The translations under genes were made by a program, and so were the position numbers. This document shows, in pieces, positions 48,175 to 56,245 of a DNA stretch of 64,000 bases; the first letter of the stretch is position 1, and the number at the start of each line of letters is the position of its first letter. Location: contig OZ220734.1 of assembly GCA_965116945.1 (NCBI GenBank), positions 744,001-808,000 on the forward strand, read 5' to 3'. Under the pieces are notes generated by a model. That model had not been told where the DNA came from. It saw nothing but the letters and a program-made list of their open reading frames with translations, and made no database searches. The stretch is from Plut-88900 sp965116945. Its GTDB lineage: Bacteria > Chloroflexota > Dehalococcoidia > Plut-88900.

Positions 48175-49797
48175 CTAAAAGCCGCGGTAGTGGTTGACTA
48201 TGGGCATGCGGCGGTCACGGCCGAAGTTTCTCGGGGTGATCTTTACGCCGGGGGCGGCCTGGCGACGCTTGTATTCGTTGCGGTCGACGGCCTTAATAAC
48301 CCGCTTGACCATCTCTTCGTCGAAACCCATTTCCACGATCTCTGCGAGGGACCTGTCCTGCTCGACGTAGGCCTCGAGGACGGGGTCGAGGATGTCGTAG
48401 GGGGGTAGGCTGTCGGTGTCCTTCTGGTCGGGTCGGAGCTCGGCGCTGGGGGGCTTATCGATGACGCTTTGGGGGATGACGGGGCTTCGGGCGTTGCGGG
48501 TCTCGGCCAGCTCGTAGACCAGGACCTTGGGCACGTCCTTGATGACGGCGAAGCCGCCGGCCATGTCGCCGTAGAGGGTGCCGTAGCCCATGGCCATCTC
48601 GCTTTTGTTGCCGGTGGTGAGGACCAGCCAGCCGAACTTGTTGGAGATAGCCATGAGGAGGATGCCGCGCATGCGGGCCTGGAGGTTCTCCTCGGCGATG
48701 CCGGAGCCCGTGCCTGCGAAGTGGGGGGCGAGGGAGTCGAGGCTGGCCTGGAACATGTCCTCTATGGTGATGTTCCATAGCTCGATGCCGAGGTTCCTGG
48801 CGAGGATGTCGGAGTCGGCGACGGAGCCCTCCGAGGAGTAGCGGGAAGGCATGGTTACGACGGTGACGTTTTCTGGGCCGAGGGCGTCGGCGGCGACGGT
48901 GGCGGTGAGGGTGGAGTCGATGCCGCCGGAGAGGCCGATAACGACTTTGTTGAAGCCGTTCTTGCGGACGTAGTCCCGGGTGCCGATGGTGAGAGCCTCG
49001 TAGACTTCTTCGAGGTCGGGGAGGGGGTCAGGGAGGGGTGGGGCGGGGGGGTGTTTCGAGTCGGAGTCGATGTCGATAACCAGGAGGTCTTCCTCGAACT
49101 GCTTGCCTCGGGCGAGGACATCTCCCGAGGGGGAGAAGACGGCGCTGCCACCGTCGAATACCAACTCGTCCTGCCCCCCGACCATGTTGGTGTAGCAAAC
49201 GTAGACACCGTTGTCTCGGGCCCGTTCGGCCAGCATCTGCTCCCGTTCCCGGCCCTTGCCGCGGTGGTAGGGGGAGCCGTTGATGTTCATGATGACCCGG
49301 GCGCCGGCCGAGGCCTGTAGGTTGGTCGGGCCCTGCTCGAACCAGATGTCTTCGCAGACGTTGACGCCTACGGGGGTGTCGTTGATATCGAAGACGGGGG
49401 AGTCGGCGCCGGGGAGGAAGTAGCGCTTTTCGTCGAAGACGCCGTAGTTGGGTAAGTGGACCTTGTGGTAGATGCCGGTGAGGCGTCGGTCCTGGATGAC
49501 GGCGGCGGAGTTGAAGAGGTCTCCCCGGTCGTTGGAGTCCACGAAACCCATCACGAGGACGATGCCCGCCGAATGTTCAATGATCCGGTCAAGGCAGGCG
49601 AGGTTTTCCCTTATGAGGTGTGGCTTGTAGAGAAGGTCCTCGGGGGGGTAGCCGGTGATGGTGAGCTCGGGGAAGGCGAGGACGTGGGCGCCGCGTGCTC
49701 GGGCCTTGTCGATGTAGTCGAGGGTCTTGGCCGTGTTGCCCTTGAGGTCGCCGACGGTAGTGTTGATCTGGGCGAGGGCTGCTCGGAGGTTAGTCAT
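48175..49797 (-). CDS. nadE: Glutamine-dependent NAD+ synthetase
   Basis: A 540-residue two-domain enzyme for the last step of NAD synthesis. The N-terminal nitrilase-fold glutaminase domain has the catalytic triad Glu in FPELTITGYPPEDLL, Lys in YHKVHLPNYGVFDEKRYF and Cys in GVNVCEDIWFEQ. The C-terminal synthetase domain begins near residue 270 with VIGLSGGIDSTLTATVAADAL, the SGGxDS pyrophosphate loop, then TTGNKSEMAMGYGTLYGDMAGG and PSAELRPDQKDTDSLPPYD. It amidates nicotinic acid adenine dinucleotide. The length is normal for this class. Confidence 0.95.
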   Translation of the reverse strand: MTNLRAALAQINTTVGDLKGNTAKTLDYIDKARARGAHVLAFPELTITGYPPEDLLYKPHLIRENLACLDRIIEHSAGIVLVMGFVDSNDRGDLFNSAAVIQDRRLTGIYHKVHLPNYGVFDEKRYFLPGADSPVFDINDTPVGVNVCEDIWFEQGPTNLQASAGARVIMNINGSPYHRGKGREREQMLAERARDNGVYVCYTNMVGGQDELVFDGGSAVFSPSGDVLARGKQFEEDLLVIDIDSDSKHPPAPPLPDPLPDLEEVYEALTIGTRDYVRKNGFNKVVIGLSGGIDSTLTATVAADALGPENVTVVTMPSRYSSEGSVADSDILARNLGIELWNITIEDMFQASLDSLAPHFAGTGSGIAEENLQARMRGILLMAISNKFGWLVLTTGNKSEMAMGYGTLYGDMAGGFAVIKDVPKVLVYELAETRNARSPVIPQSVIDKPPSAELRPDQKDTDSLPPYDILDPVLEAYVEQDRSLAEIVEMGFDEEMVKRVIKAVDRNEYKRRQAAPGVKITPRNFGRDRRMPIVNHYRGF

Positions 49798-49950
49798 GGC
49801 GCAACGTGACGCGGGCGGGGGCGTCGGTTGGGCGTAGAGTATAGCACGGGGGCGGCTATAGACATCCCTGCATCAACTCTCCAAGTTGAGATACAAAAAG
49901 GCGTTCTTATCCCCTCGGAGTGAGATGAATTTCCTCAGGATTCTTGCGTC

Positions 49951-50442
49951 CTACCTCTTTTGTAGACCCGCCAAGCGATCCCGAACCTGCCGAAGTCCTG
50001 TGAAGACGTCATATCTGTCTTGGTTTTTCTTGGAGGTAGTAGTGTAGAGGAGGAAATACCTAGGCCCATTGGCTTTGGTTATCTCATTTGTTATCTGGTC
50101 TAGCTTATTGGCCAGCATTCTCAAGATGTCTTTCATGCTAGCGTTTCGCTGAAGGGATGCTCGCCTGTTCCGCTTCTCGTGGGTTAGCCCGCGTACCCAA
50201 ACTACGCTGACTTTGGAAGAAACTAATAGCCTTTCATGGTGAGTCTTGGAGCGGTCATCTTTCGTAATCCAAACTTGGCCGCGCCGCCCCATCTCGGGTA
50301 TGAGGTCTTCGTCTTTCACTCCCTTGGGAGGAAGCACAACCGGAAACCCAACTGCTTTGAGAGCTTCGCCTATAGCTGGCGGAAGGCTTTCGTCGTAGCA
50401 GTAGGAAACGCGCCTAGGCTGCGAGCTTGTCTTCCCAAGCAA
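49951..50442 (-). CDS. PIN-like toxin (VapC45/DUF5615 type)
   Basis: A 163-residue protein with a PIN-like nuclease fold: RVSYCYDESLPPAIGEAL carries the first acidic pair, GVKDEDLIPEMGRRGQVWITKDDR the second acidic site (TKDD), and VSVVWVRG the last strand. A helical extension of about 60 residues follows. It starts within the 3' end of the upstream DUF433-domain gene (29-base overlap), the arrangement of VapBC45-like toxin-antitoxin pairs. It is likely an RNase held in check by that partner. Base composition is lower in GC than the neighbours. Confidence 0.62.
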   Translation of the reverse strand: MLGKTSSQPRRVSYCYDESLPPAIGEALKAVGFPVVLPPKGVKDEDLIPEMGRRGQVWITKDDRSKTHHERLLVSSKVSVVWVRGLTHEKRNRRASLQRNASMKDILRMLANKLDQITNEITKANGPRYFLLYTTTSKKNQDRYDVFTGLRQVRDRLAGLQKR

Positions 50443-51085
50443 TCGCTGCCTCTACTTGACCGGCACACAAATCATAAGCTTGTGCAATTCGCTCTGGAGA
50501 ATCCCCTGCAGCTGCCAAAGACCAAAGGACTTGTGTGCCTATCCGAGTTCCCTTTATGCAGGGCTCGCCAAAGGAAACCTTGGGATCAAGCACTATCCCT
50601 TTACGTGGTTCCCATGTCTTTGGGTAGTTGTGTTCTCCAAAGGCCAAGTTATGCACAGGCCCAACAAAGACGTCCACGAAGTCGAAGGCTGCCTGCCAAT
50701 TCCTGGAAACTGCAATGGGAACATTGTTTTCTCTGATGTAGATGTGCAACCCGGAAATCCATATCGGCTCCATAGCAAACGGGTGGGACCATCCCCGAGC
50801 CTCTTGGATTGAATCGTGGGCAGCTCTGATTTCCTTCGAGGTGACCCCGTGCGCCCTAAACACTGCTATGAGCCTCAAGCTTACAAGGTCCAGAAATGTC
50901 AACGCCACATCATTTCCCCTGAGTCCGTCAAGGTAGCGCCCTGTCAGTCCATCCCTAACCCATCGAAAAAGATGGCGGGAAGTCGCAAGGCGGGAGAGTT
51001 CAGGAGAAGTCGCCTGAATGAGGGCGGCAGCGTCTGCCACTGGATAGACGCCTGAATGAGTTGGTCTTTCGATTGTAGCAACCAT
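50414..51085 (-). CDS. DUF433-domain antitoxin-like protein
   Basis: A 223-residue protein. The N-terminal region YPVADAAALIQATSPELSRL resembles a MerR-like helix-turn-helix with FRWVRDGLTGR. The C-terminal 60 residues are a DUF433 domain: SFGEPCIKGTRIGTQVLWSLAAAGDSPERIAQAYDL with the family GTRI motif and AIAWEDKLAA at the end. DUF433 proteins pair with PIN-like toxins of the VapC45/DUF5615 group, as here. It probably binds both the promoter and the toxin. The middle 100 residues are not recognised. Confidence 0.7.
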   Translation of the reverse strand: MVATIERPTHSGVYPVADAAALIQATSPELSRLATSRHLFRWVRDGLTGRYLDGLRGNDVALTFLDLVSLRLIAVFRAHGVTSKEIRAAHDSIQEARGWSHPFAMEPIWISGLHIYIRENNVPIAVSRNWQAAFDFVDVFVGPVHNLAFGEHNYPKTWEPRKGIVLDPKVSFGEPCIKGTRIGTQVLWSLAAAGDSPERIAQAYDLCAGQVEAAIAWEDKLAA

Positions 51086-51182
51086 GATCGATTTCCCTTC
51101 CTCCTAATCCCACTTCCTTGAAATGAGATTTGAACGCCGAGGGAGAGCCACGATTATGTGAGGTTGGAGCTATACCCGTCAA

Positions 51183-52460
51183 CTATTGTTCGGAAGACAC
51201 CCGTGCAGCCACCTCCCCCATCCCCACCTCCATCTGTATTCCCTCCGACATGTTGCGGAGGGTGACCATTCCGGATTCGGCTTCTCTTTCGCCTATGATG
51301 ACGACGTGGGGGACGCCCATGCTTCCGGCCTGCCTTAGCTGGGCCTTGAGGCTCTTGGACGCCGGGCCGAGGATATTAGCAACGCCTGACCTAACGAGCT
51401 CTGCGGAGAGGAATACAGCTCGCTGCCGGGCTTTCTCACCGACGTAAGCTACGAAGACGGTGGGGGTGGGTGGGGTGGGGGCTTCGACCTCCTGGCGTTC
51501 GAGGTTGAGGATTATGCGCTCGATGCCCATGGCGAAGCCGACGCCGGGTGTCGGGTTTCCGCCGATCTCCTGGATCAGGCCGTCGTAGCGGCCGCCGCCG
51601 CCGAGGGCGTTCTGGGCGCCCTCGGCCTGGGTCTGTACCTCGAAGACGGTGCGGGTGTAGTAGTCGAGGCCCCGGACGAGTCGGTGGTCGAGGGTGAAGG
51701 GGACGCCCATGCCTTCTAGGAAGCCTACCAGGTCTGCGAAGTGGGACTCGCAGTCGGAGCAGAGGTGGTCTCTGCTGCGGGGTGCGTCCTCGATGAAGGA
51801 CTGGCACGGTGCATTTTTGCAGTCGAGGAGGCGGAGGGGGGCGCGGTCCAGTCGGGCGGTGCAGTCGCGGCACAGGCTTTCGACACGTTCACCATAGTAG
51901 GACCTGAGGGCCTGCACGTAGGCCGGTCGGCAGGCGGGGTCGCCGATGCTGTTCAGCTGCAGGGTGAGGTCTTTCAGGCCTAGCTCAACGAAGACTTGCC
52001 AGCAGAGGCCGAGGATCTCGGCGTCAACTGTGGCGTCGGGGTCACCTATGGCCTCGACGTTGAGCTGGTGGAACTGCCTGAGGCGGCCGGACTGGGGCCT
52101 GGAGTAGCGGAACATGGGGGCCATGACGGTGTAGAGTCGGACGGGCTGAGTGCCGGCGTGGAGACCGTGCTGGAGGTAGGCCCGGCAGACGGCGGCCGTG
52201 GCCTCGGGGCGGAGGGCCAGGGTGTCGCCGCCCGACTTGTCGGGGATGAGGTACATCTCCTTCTCGACGATGTCAGTGACTTCACCGACGCCGCGCACGA
52301 AGAGGTTGTAGTCCTCAAAGATGGGGGTGTCTATCTGGCCATAGGAGTACCGTTCGCAGATGGAGACCATGGTGTCGCGGACGGAGCGCCAGCGGGGCTG
52401 GGCGTCGGGGAGTATATCCTCGGCGCCGCGGACGGAGCGGTAACGGGACTGCTTGGGCAA
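51183..52460 (-). CDS. hisS: Histidyl-tRNA synthetase
   Basis: A 425-residue class II synthetase. RGAEDILPDAQPRWRSVRD opens motif 1, FRYSRPQSGRLRQFHQLNVE is motif 2, LVRGLDYYTRTVFEVQ is the histidine-binding HisA motif, GGGGRYDGLIQEIGG is HisB, and GFAMGIERIILNL is motif 3; an anticodon-binding domain follows. A longer frame begins at 52661, but its first 67 codons are a proline-rich translation of a leader repeat. TTG at 52460 is preceded by AAGGAGG at six bases and gives the expected N terminus PKQSRYRSVRGAEDI, so I use it. This also frees the upstream higA-like gene from overlap. Confidence 0.93.
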   Translation of the reverse strand: MPKQSRYRSVRGAEDILPDAQPRWRSVRDTMVSICERYSYGQIDTPIFEDYNLFVRGVGEVTDIVEKEMYLIPDKSGGDTLALRPEATAAVCRAYLQHGLHAGTQPVRLYTVMAPMFRYSRPQSGRLRQFHQLNVEAIGDPDATVDAEILGLCWQVFVELGLKDLTLQLNSIGDPACRPAYVQALRSYYGERVESLCRDCTARLDRAPLRLLDCKNAPCQSFIEDAPRSRDHLCSDCESHFADLVGFLEGMGVPFTLDHRLVRGLDYYTRTVFEVQTQAEGAQNALGGGGRYDGLIQEIGGNPTPGVGFAMGIERIILNLERQEVEAPTPPTPTVFVAYVGEKARQRAVFLSAELVRSGVANILGPASKSLKAQLRQAGSMGVPHVVIIGEREAESGMVTLRNMSEGIQMEVGMGEVAARVSSEQ

Positions 52461-52520
52461 GGTCGGCCTCCTTGGGGTCGGGAGGAAGGATAACGCGGAG
52501 GGGGGAGGGGGGCAAATGGG
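52461..52520. repeat. Leader direct repeat, hisS copy
   Basis: The stretch GGTCGGGAGGAAGGATAACG plus CGGAGGGGGGAGGGGGGCAA recurs, with few changes, at 53665-53711 upstream of the TIGR03086-type gene. Both copies include the CTCCTT that gives the minus-strand ribosome binding site. Confidence 0.6.
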
Positions 52521-52543
52521 GTTAGGGGGAGGGGGAGGCGGTA

Positions 52544-52831
52544 TTATCGCCGGGCTGCGGTGGGCAAGGCCCTTATTGCGGCGCCGTTCTTCTGTTCCGC
52601 TTCGGCAAGGTCGAACTGGGTCTGAAGGTTGAGCCAGAACTGGGGATCCACACCAAACCAATGGCCGAAGCGCAAGGCAGAGTCGCCAGTCACGGACCTC
52701 TTGCCGGCGATTATCTGACTGATACGGTTGGACGGTACGTCGATCTGTCGGGCGAAAGAGGTTTGGCTTACGGCGAACTCGTCTAGCTCGTCCTTGAGTA
52801 TTTCACCCGGGTGTACTGCGCGTTTGAACAC
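52544..52831 (-). CDS. HigA-family antitoxin, orphan
   Basis: A 95-residue XRE-type antitoxin: KRAVHPGEILKDELDEFAVS, SFARQIDVPSNRISQIIAGKR (helix-turn-helix) and FGHWFGVDPQFWLNLQ show the HigA pattern. It starts at GTG with AAAGGAG seven bases upstream. The bases where higB should be, 52832-52990, hold no toxin frame; the next gene is a TIGR03086-type protein. It is therefore a solitary antitoxin, perhaps an anti-addiction remnant or a regulator that responds to another HigB such as the one at 40.1 kb. Confidence 0.85.
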   Translation of the reverse strand: MFKRAVHPGEILKDELDEFAVSQTSFARQIDVPSNRISQIIAGKRSVTGDSALRFGHWFGVDPQFWLNLQTQFDLAEAEQKNGAAIRALPTAARR

Positions 52832-52990
52832 TAAGGGCTCCTTTAGCTAAAGAATTAGGATAGTGCTGCTAAGGGGAGAGAAGCAAATGGTGAGATAGGA
52901 TGAGGAGAGGGGGCGTTATTCCCGGGCGTTGAGCCAATTAATGCATCGCTGCTAGGTAAAGTAAGACGGCCGGAAGAATTGCAGTTGCAT

Positions 52991-53593
52991 TTACCAGGGC
53001 TGGCGGCCCATATAGCCGAGCATTTTTTCCTGTAGGCCGGCACTGTCAGAAACAGGGACTTCCGGGCCGATAAAACCGCCCTGTCGTCCCATTTCGCCAA
53101 AGCCGGACTTGAGCATCGGGTAGACCACAGCGACCAAGGTCGGGTCCAGGGTTGCATCCTGCCCCGTGGCTTTGGCCAAGTCCCAGGTGTGAACGAGCTG
53201 GTCCGTCGCAATTGCCATCAGAAATTGCGACATTGACATGTCGCCGAATATGGTTGGGACCACCCGTTCCAGTGCCCCGCTTTGCCCAGCAGCAGCAAGA
53301 ACTGCATCGGACTCTACCTGGTAGGCCTTAGACAATTTATCGGCATAGGTTTCCGCGATATAGGAGCTTTCGGCAGTTCCCGGGGCAAATTCAAAAGCAT
53401 TGCCGAGCAACCCGGCAGTAGTAAGCTCGGCGCCGCCGATGAGATGGTTGATCACGGCGTGCACGTTCCATTCAGTGCAAGGAGTTGGAGAGTCTATTTG
53501 ATCCTGCCTTATATGGGCAACCACCTCTTTAGCGCGGGTAATCGCTCGTTGGTATAGGTCAACGGGGTCTTGCATCGCCGCTTCCTGGGTCAT
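52991..53593 (-). CDS. TIGR03086/DinB-like metal-binding protein (maleylpyruvate isomerase N-terminal type)
   Basis: A four-helix-bundle protein of about 200 residues in the DinB-like superfamily. DLYQRAITRAKEVVAHIRQDQIDSPTPCTEWNVHAVINHLIGG contains the first His ligand region, and LATDQLVHTWDLAKATGQD (here IATDQLVHTWDLAKATG) the HxxxL-W-D ligands; this pattern marks TIGR03086 actinobacterial-type proteins and mycothiol-dependent isomerases. I use ATG at 53593; ATG at 53575 (AGGAAG upstream) is an alternative. The longer frame to 53755 only translates a leader repeat. Substrate unknown. Confidence 0.78.
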   Translation of the reverse strand: MTQEAAMQDPVDLYQRAITRAKEVVAHIRQDQIDSPTPCTEWNVHAVINHLIGGAELTTAGLLGNAFEFAPGTAESSYIAETYADKLSKAYQVESDAVLAAAGQSGALERVVPTIFGDMSMSQFLMAIATDQLVHTWDLAKATGQDATLDPTLVAVVYPMLKSGFGEMGRQGGFIGPEVPVSDSAGLQEKMLGYMGRQPW

Positions 53594-53649
53594 AACTCCT
53601 CTTATACCTGTGAAGTGAATTTGCCGAAACGCCGGGGCTGCCTTGGTAA

Positions 53650-53711
53650 GGCTAGCTCCTTTGGGTCGGGGGTGAAGGATAGCGCGGAGGGGGGAGGGGG
53701 GCAAATGGGGC
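53650..53711. repeat. Leader direct repeat, TIGR03086-gene copy
   Basis: Counterpart of 52461-52520, with GGTCGGGGGTGAAGGATAGC then CGGAGGGGGGAGGGGGGCAA. It may carry duplicated promoter or leader function. Confidence 0.55.
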
Positions 53712-53816
53712 GGGGGAACCAGTAGCTTCGAAGTCGTTGTGTGGCTCAACTCCACCAGGATGTGCTATGCTTGTATCACCGCTAGGATCGGAGCCATACA
53801 AACGGAGCATAAAGAC

Positions 53817-54167
53817 ATGGGCGACTTCACAGTGCCTGTTACCATCAGTCCCATGGGTCGCCGAACATCAAAAGTTGTGGATGCGTTGGTGGACACAGGT
53901 TCGACTTACTCCGTAATGCCATCATCGCTATTAGATAGGATGGGCATTGAAAGAGAGGGAGAGGAAGAAATACTAGACGCTTTCAATCAAGTCCACAGGC
54001 TCCCCGTCGGGGTAGTACGGATAGCTCATGGCGAGAAAGCCAGGCCGTGCCTGGTGTTGTTCGGGCCGGAGGACCAGTATTTGCTCGGCGCCATAGCCTT
54101 GGAATCTTTGGGGTATATGGTTGATCCCATCGGCAGAGAGCTCATTTCAAAGACAGCGCGAATTTAG
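53817..54167 (+). CDS. Retropepsin-like aspartic protease family protein
   Basis: A 116-residue single-domain protein of the retroviral-type aspartyl protease fold. ALVDTGSTYSVMPSSLLDRMG contains the catalytic DTG flexible loop, and later strands LVLFGPEDQYLLGAIALESLG match the ALG..LE pattern after the second flap. As in retropepsins, a dimer would be needed for activity. I use the ATG at 53817, preceded by GGAG at 10 bases. It converges on a HicB-like gene with stop codons nested in TTAG. Physiological substrate unknown. Confidence 0.75.
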   Translation: MGDFTVPVTISPMGRRTSKVVDALVDTGSTYSVMPSSLLDRMGIEREGEEEILDAFNQVHRLPVGVVRIAHGEKARPCLVLFGPEDQYLLGAIALESLGYMVDPIGRELISKTARI

Positions 54168-54424
54168 CTGTTTGCCTCAACGGACACCGAGCCTTTGTCA
54201 TCCTCCACGTAGATGCTCGGCGGCAATAGACGCCCCTCGTCCTCATAGATCTCCAATACCACGGCAAAGGCGTCCTCTACATTGACCAGGCACTCCGAGA
54301 TGGTGTCTCCCTCGGTTATCAACTCCGGCAGCAAAGGAGAGGTAACGGTGTATCCCCCTTCGGGTTGAGGCTCCAAGACCAAGGGTATCCTCGCTAACAT
54401 CCGCTCTATTAAACCGCCTTTCAA
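54164..54424 (-). CDS. HicB-like antitoxin-type protein, orphan
   Basis: An 86-residue protein with the degenerate RNase H-like HicB fold: IPLVLEPQPEGGYTVTSPLLPELITEGDTISECLVNVEDAFAVVLEI gives the strand-strand-strand-helix core with the typical G-Y-V-S-P-LPG-like motif (here GGYTVTSPLLPELITEGDT). No C-terminal DNA-binding domain and no hicA neighbour are present. Such solitary HicB proteins are common; most are unexplained. Confidence 0.72.
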   Translation of the reverse strand: MKGGLIERMLARIPLVLEPQPEGGYTVTSPLLPELITEGDTISECLVNVEDAFAVVLEIYEDEGRLLPPSIYVEDDKGSVSVEANS

Positions 54425-54503
54425 GTGTCACTATAAGACACTAGACATGCTACCATCAGCGAGGATTCACTGGCAAAGAAAGCGGCAACAATCAGGCATA
54501 AAA

Positions 54504-54532
54504 TTGCCCCACCCCCCACCCCGTGCTAGAAT
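54504..54532 (+). promoter_or_regulatory. Predicted promoter of metG
   Basis: TTGCCC (54504-54509), 17 bases, TAGAAT (54527-54532), 27 bases before the metG TTG start. Confidence 0.55.
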
Positions 54533-54559
54533 CCATGCGTTTCCCAGGGGGCTGCCGTA

Positions 54560-56230
54560 TTGTCCGAACGCATCTTAGTTTCAGTCGCTTGGCCCTACGC
54601 CAACGGCCCTCTCCACCTGGGCCATCTGGCCGGCACATACCTTCCCGCCGATATCTTCGCCCGGTACCATCGCGCCAAGGGCAACCAGGTGCTCATGGTA
54701 TCGGGGAGCGACCAGCATGGGACGCCCATCACCCTCCGCGCCGAGAAGGAAAACGTCTCTCCGAAGGAGATCGTCGACCGTTACCAAGCGTTGTTTCTCG
54801 ACTGCTGGGAGCGGATGGGCATCTCCTTCGACCTGTTCACTTCCACGGGGACGATGAACCACCGGGAGGTGGTGCAGGACATTTTCCTGAAGCTGCTGAC
54901 CAAGGACTACATCTACAAGGGAGACATGCTGCTGCCCCACTGCGAGAGTTGCAGCCGGTATCTACCGGACCGCTACGTCGAGGGGACGTGCCCGCACTGC
55001 AACAACGCCGGGGCCCGAGGCGACCAGTGCGACGCCTGCGGCAAGCCCCTTAACCCTACCGACCTCATTGACCTGAAGTGTCGGGTGTGCGGGTCTACGC
55101 CCGAGATTCGGCGGTCGGAGCACTATTTTCTCAGGCTGAGCGCCTTCCAGGACCGGCTCATCGAGTGGGTGGAGAAGCAGGACCACTGGCGGCCCAACGT
55201 CTTCAACTTCACCCTGCAGATGCTCAAGGACGGGCTGAAGGACAGGGCCATCACCCGAGACATCGACTGGGGAGTCCCGATTCCCCTTCCCGACCACGAA
55301 GACAAGCGGATCTACGTCTGGTTCGAGGCGGTGATCGGCTATCTTTCGGCGAGCATCGAATGGGCCAAGAATCGGGGCACGCCGGACAGGTGGCGGGACT
55401 TCTGGGGAGACGGAGCGAAGGGCTACTATTTCATGGGGAAGGACAACATCCCCTTTCACACAATCATCTGGCCGGCCATCCTGCTGGGGTACGGCGACCG
55501 GGCCATTCCCTACGACGTGCCGGCCAACGAATACCTGAACATCGACGGGCAGCAGCTCTCTACCAGCCGGAACTGGGCCGTGTGGATCCACGACTACCTG
55601 GACAATTTCCCGCCCGACCTGGTCCGCTACTACCTGTCGGCCAATATGCCCGACACCTCGGACTCCGACTTCTCGTGGAGCGAGTTCGTGCGGAGGAACA
55701 ACGGCGAGCTGGTTGCGACGTACGGAAACCTGGTGCACCGAGTCCTCACGATGAGCTACCGGAACTTCGAGGGTCAGGTGCCGACGCCCGGGCCCCTCTC
55801 ATCTGATGAGGACGACATGCTGGCGAAGATTCAGCAGACGTTCGCGGAGGTTGATGATCTGCTCTATCGCTGTCGGTTCAGGGAAGCCGTCAGGCAGGCT
55901 ATGGGACTGGCCCAGGAGGGTAACCGCTACCTGGACCGGAAGGCGCCCTGGAAACAGGTGAAGGAGGACAAGGACGCGGCAGCGACGACTCTGTGGTGCG
56001 CCCTTTCCGTGGTGGAGGCCCTGAAGACGATTCTGTACCCGTTCCTGCCGTTCAGCTCTCGCAAATTGCACGGGTATTTGGGGTTGGGAGAGCTTGACGA
56101 GAGCACGGAGTGGAAGGTCGGGTCTCCGGTGGCGGGGAGGGAGCTGTTGAAACCGTCGCCGCTGTTCACCAAGCTGGAGGACGAGGTGGCCGAGGTGGAA
56201 ACGGCCAGGCTCGGCCAGGGGTCGGGCTGA
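54560..56230 (+). CDS. metG: Methionyl-tRNA synthetase
   Basis: A 556-residue class I synthetase. VAWPYANGPLHLGHLAG contains the HIGH-type motif (HLGH). The connective-peptide zinc knuckles are CESC...CPHC and CDAC...CRVC, four pairs as in the two-knuckle MetRS group. KGYYFMGKDNIPFHTIIWPA is a strong family signature. The KMSKS position reads QQLSTSRNWAVW, with Thr in place of the second Lys and no first Lys, a known but unusual variant. There is no C-terminal EMAP-like tRNA-binding domain. Translation begins at TTG (54560). The polyprenyl synthase gene follows after 15 bases. Confidence 0.94.
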   Translation: MSERILVSVAWPYANGPLHLGHLAGTYLPADIFARYHRAKGNQVLMVSGSDQHGTPITLRAEKENVSPKEIVDRYQALFLDCWERMGISFDLFTSTGTMNHREVVQDIFLKLLTKDYIYKGDMLLPHCESCSRYLPDRYVEGTCPHCNNAGARGDQCDACGKPLNPTDLIDLKCRVCGSTPEIRRSEHYFLRLSAFQDRLIEWVEKQDHWRPNVFNFTLQMLKDGLKDRAITRDIDWGVPIPLPDHEDKRIYVWFEAVIGYLSASIEWAKNRGTPDRWRDFWGDGAKGYYFMGKDNIPFHTIIWPAILLGYGDRAIPYDVPANEYLNIDGQQLSTSRNWAVWIHDYLDNFPPDLVRYYLSANMPDTSDSDFSWSEFVRRNNGELVATYGNLVHRVLTMSYRNFEGQVPTPGPLSSDEDDMLAKIQQTFAEVDDLLYRCRFREAVRQAMGLAQEGNRYLDRKAPWKQVKEDKDAAATTLWCALSVVEALKTILYPFLPFSSRKLHGYLGLGELDESTEWKVGSPVAGRELLKPSPLFTKLEDEVAEVETARLGQGSG

Positions 56231-56245
56231 GGACGGCCTCCCGCT

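Noticed and set aside
51183..52661. Long hisS start at 52661
   Set aside because: The first 67 codons translate a G-rich leader repeat and would overlap the higA-like gene; TTG 52460 has a good ribosome binding site and the expected N terminus.
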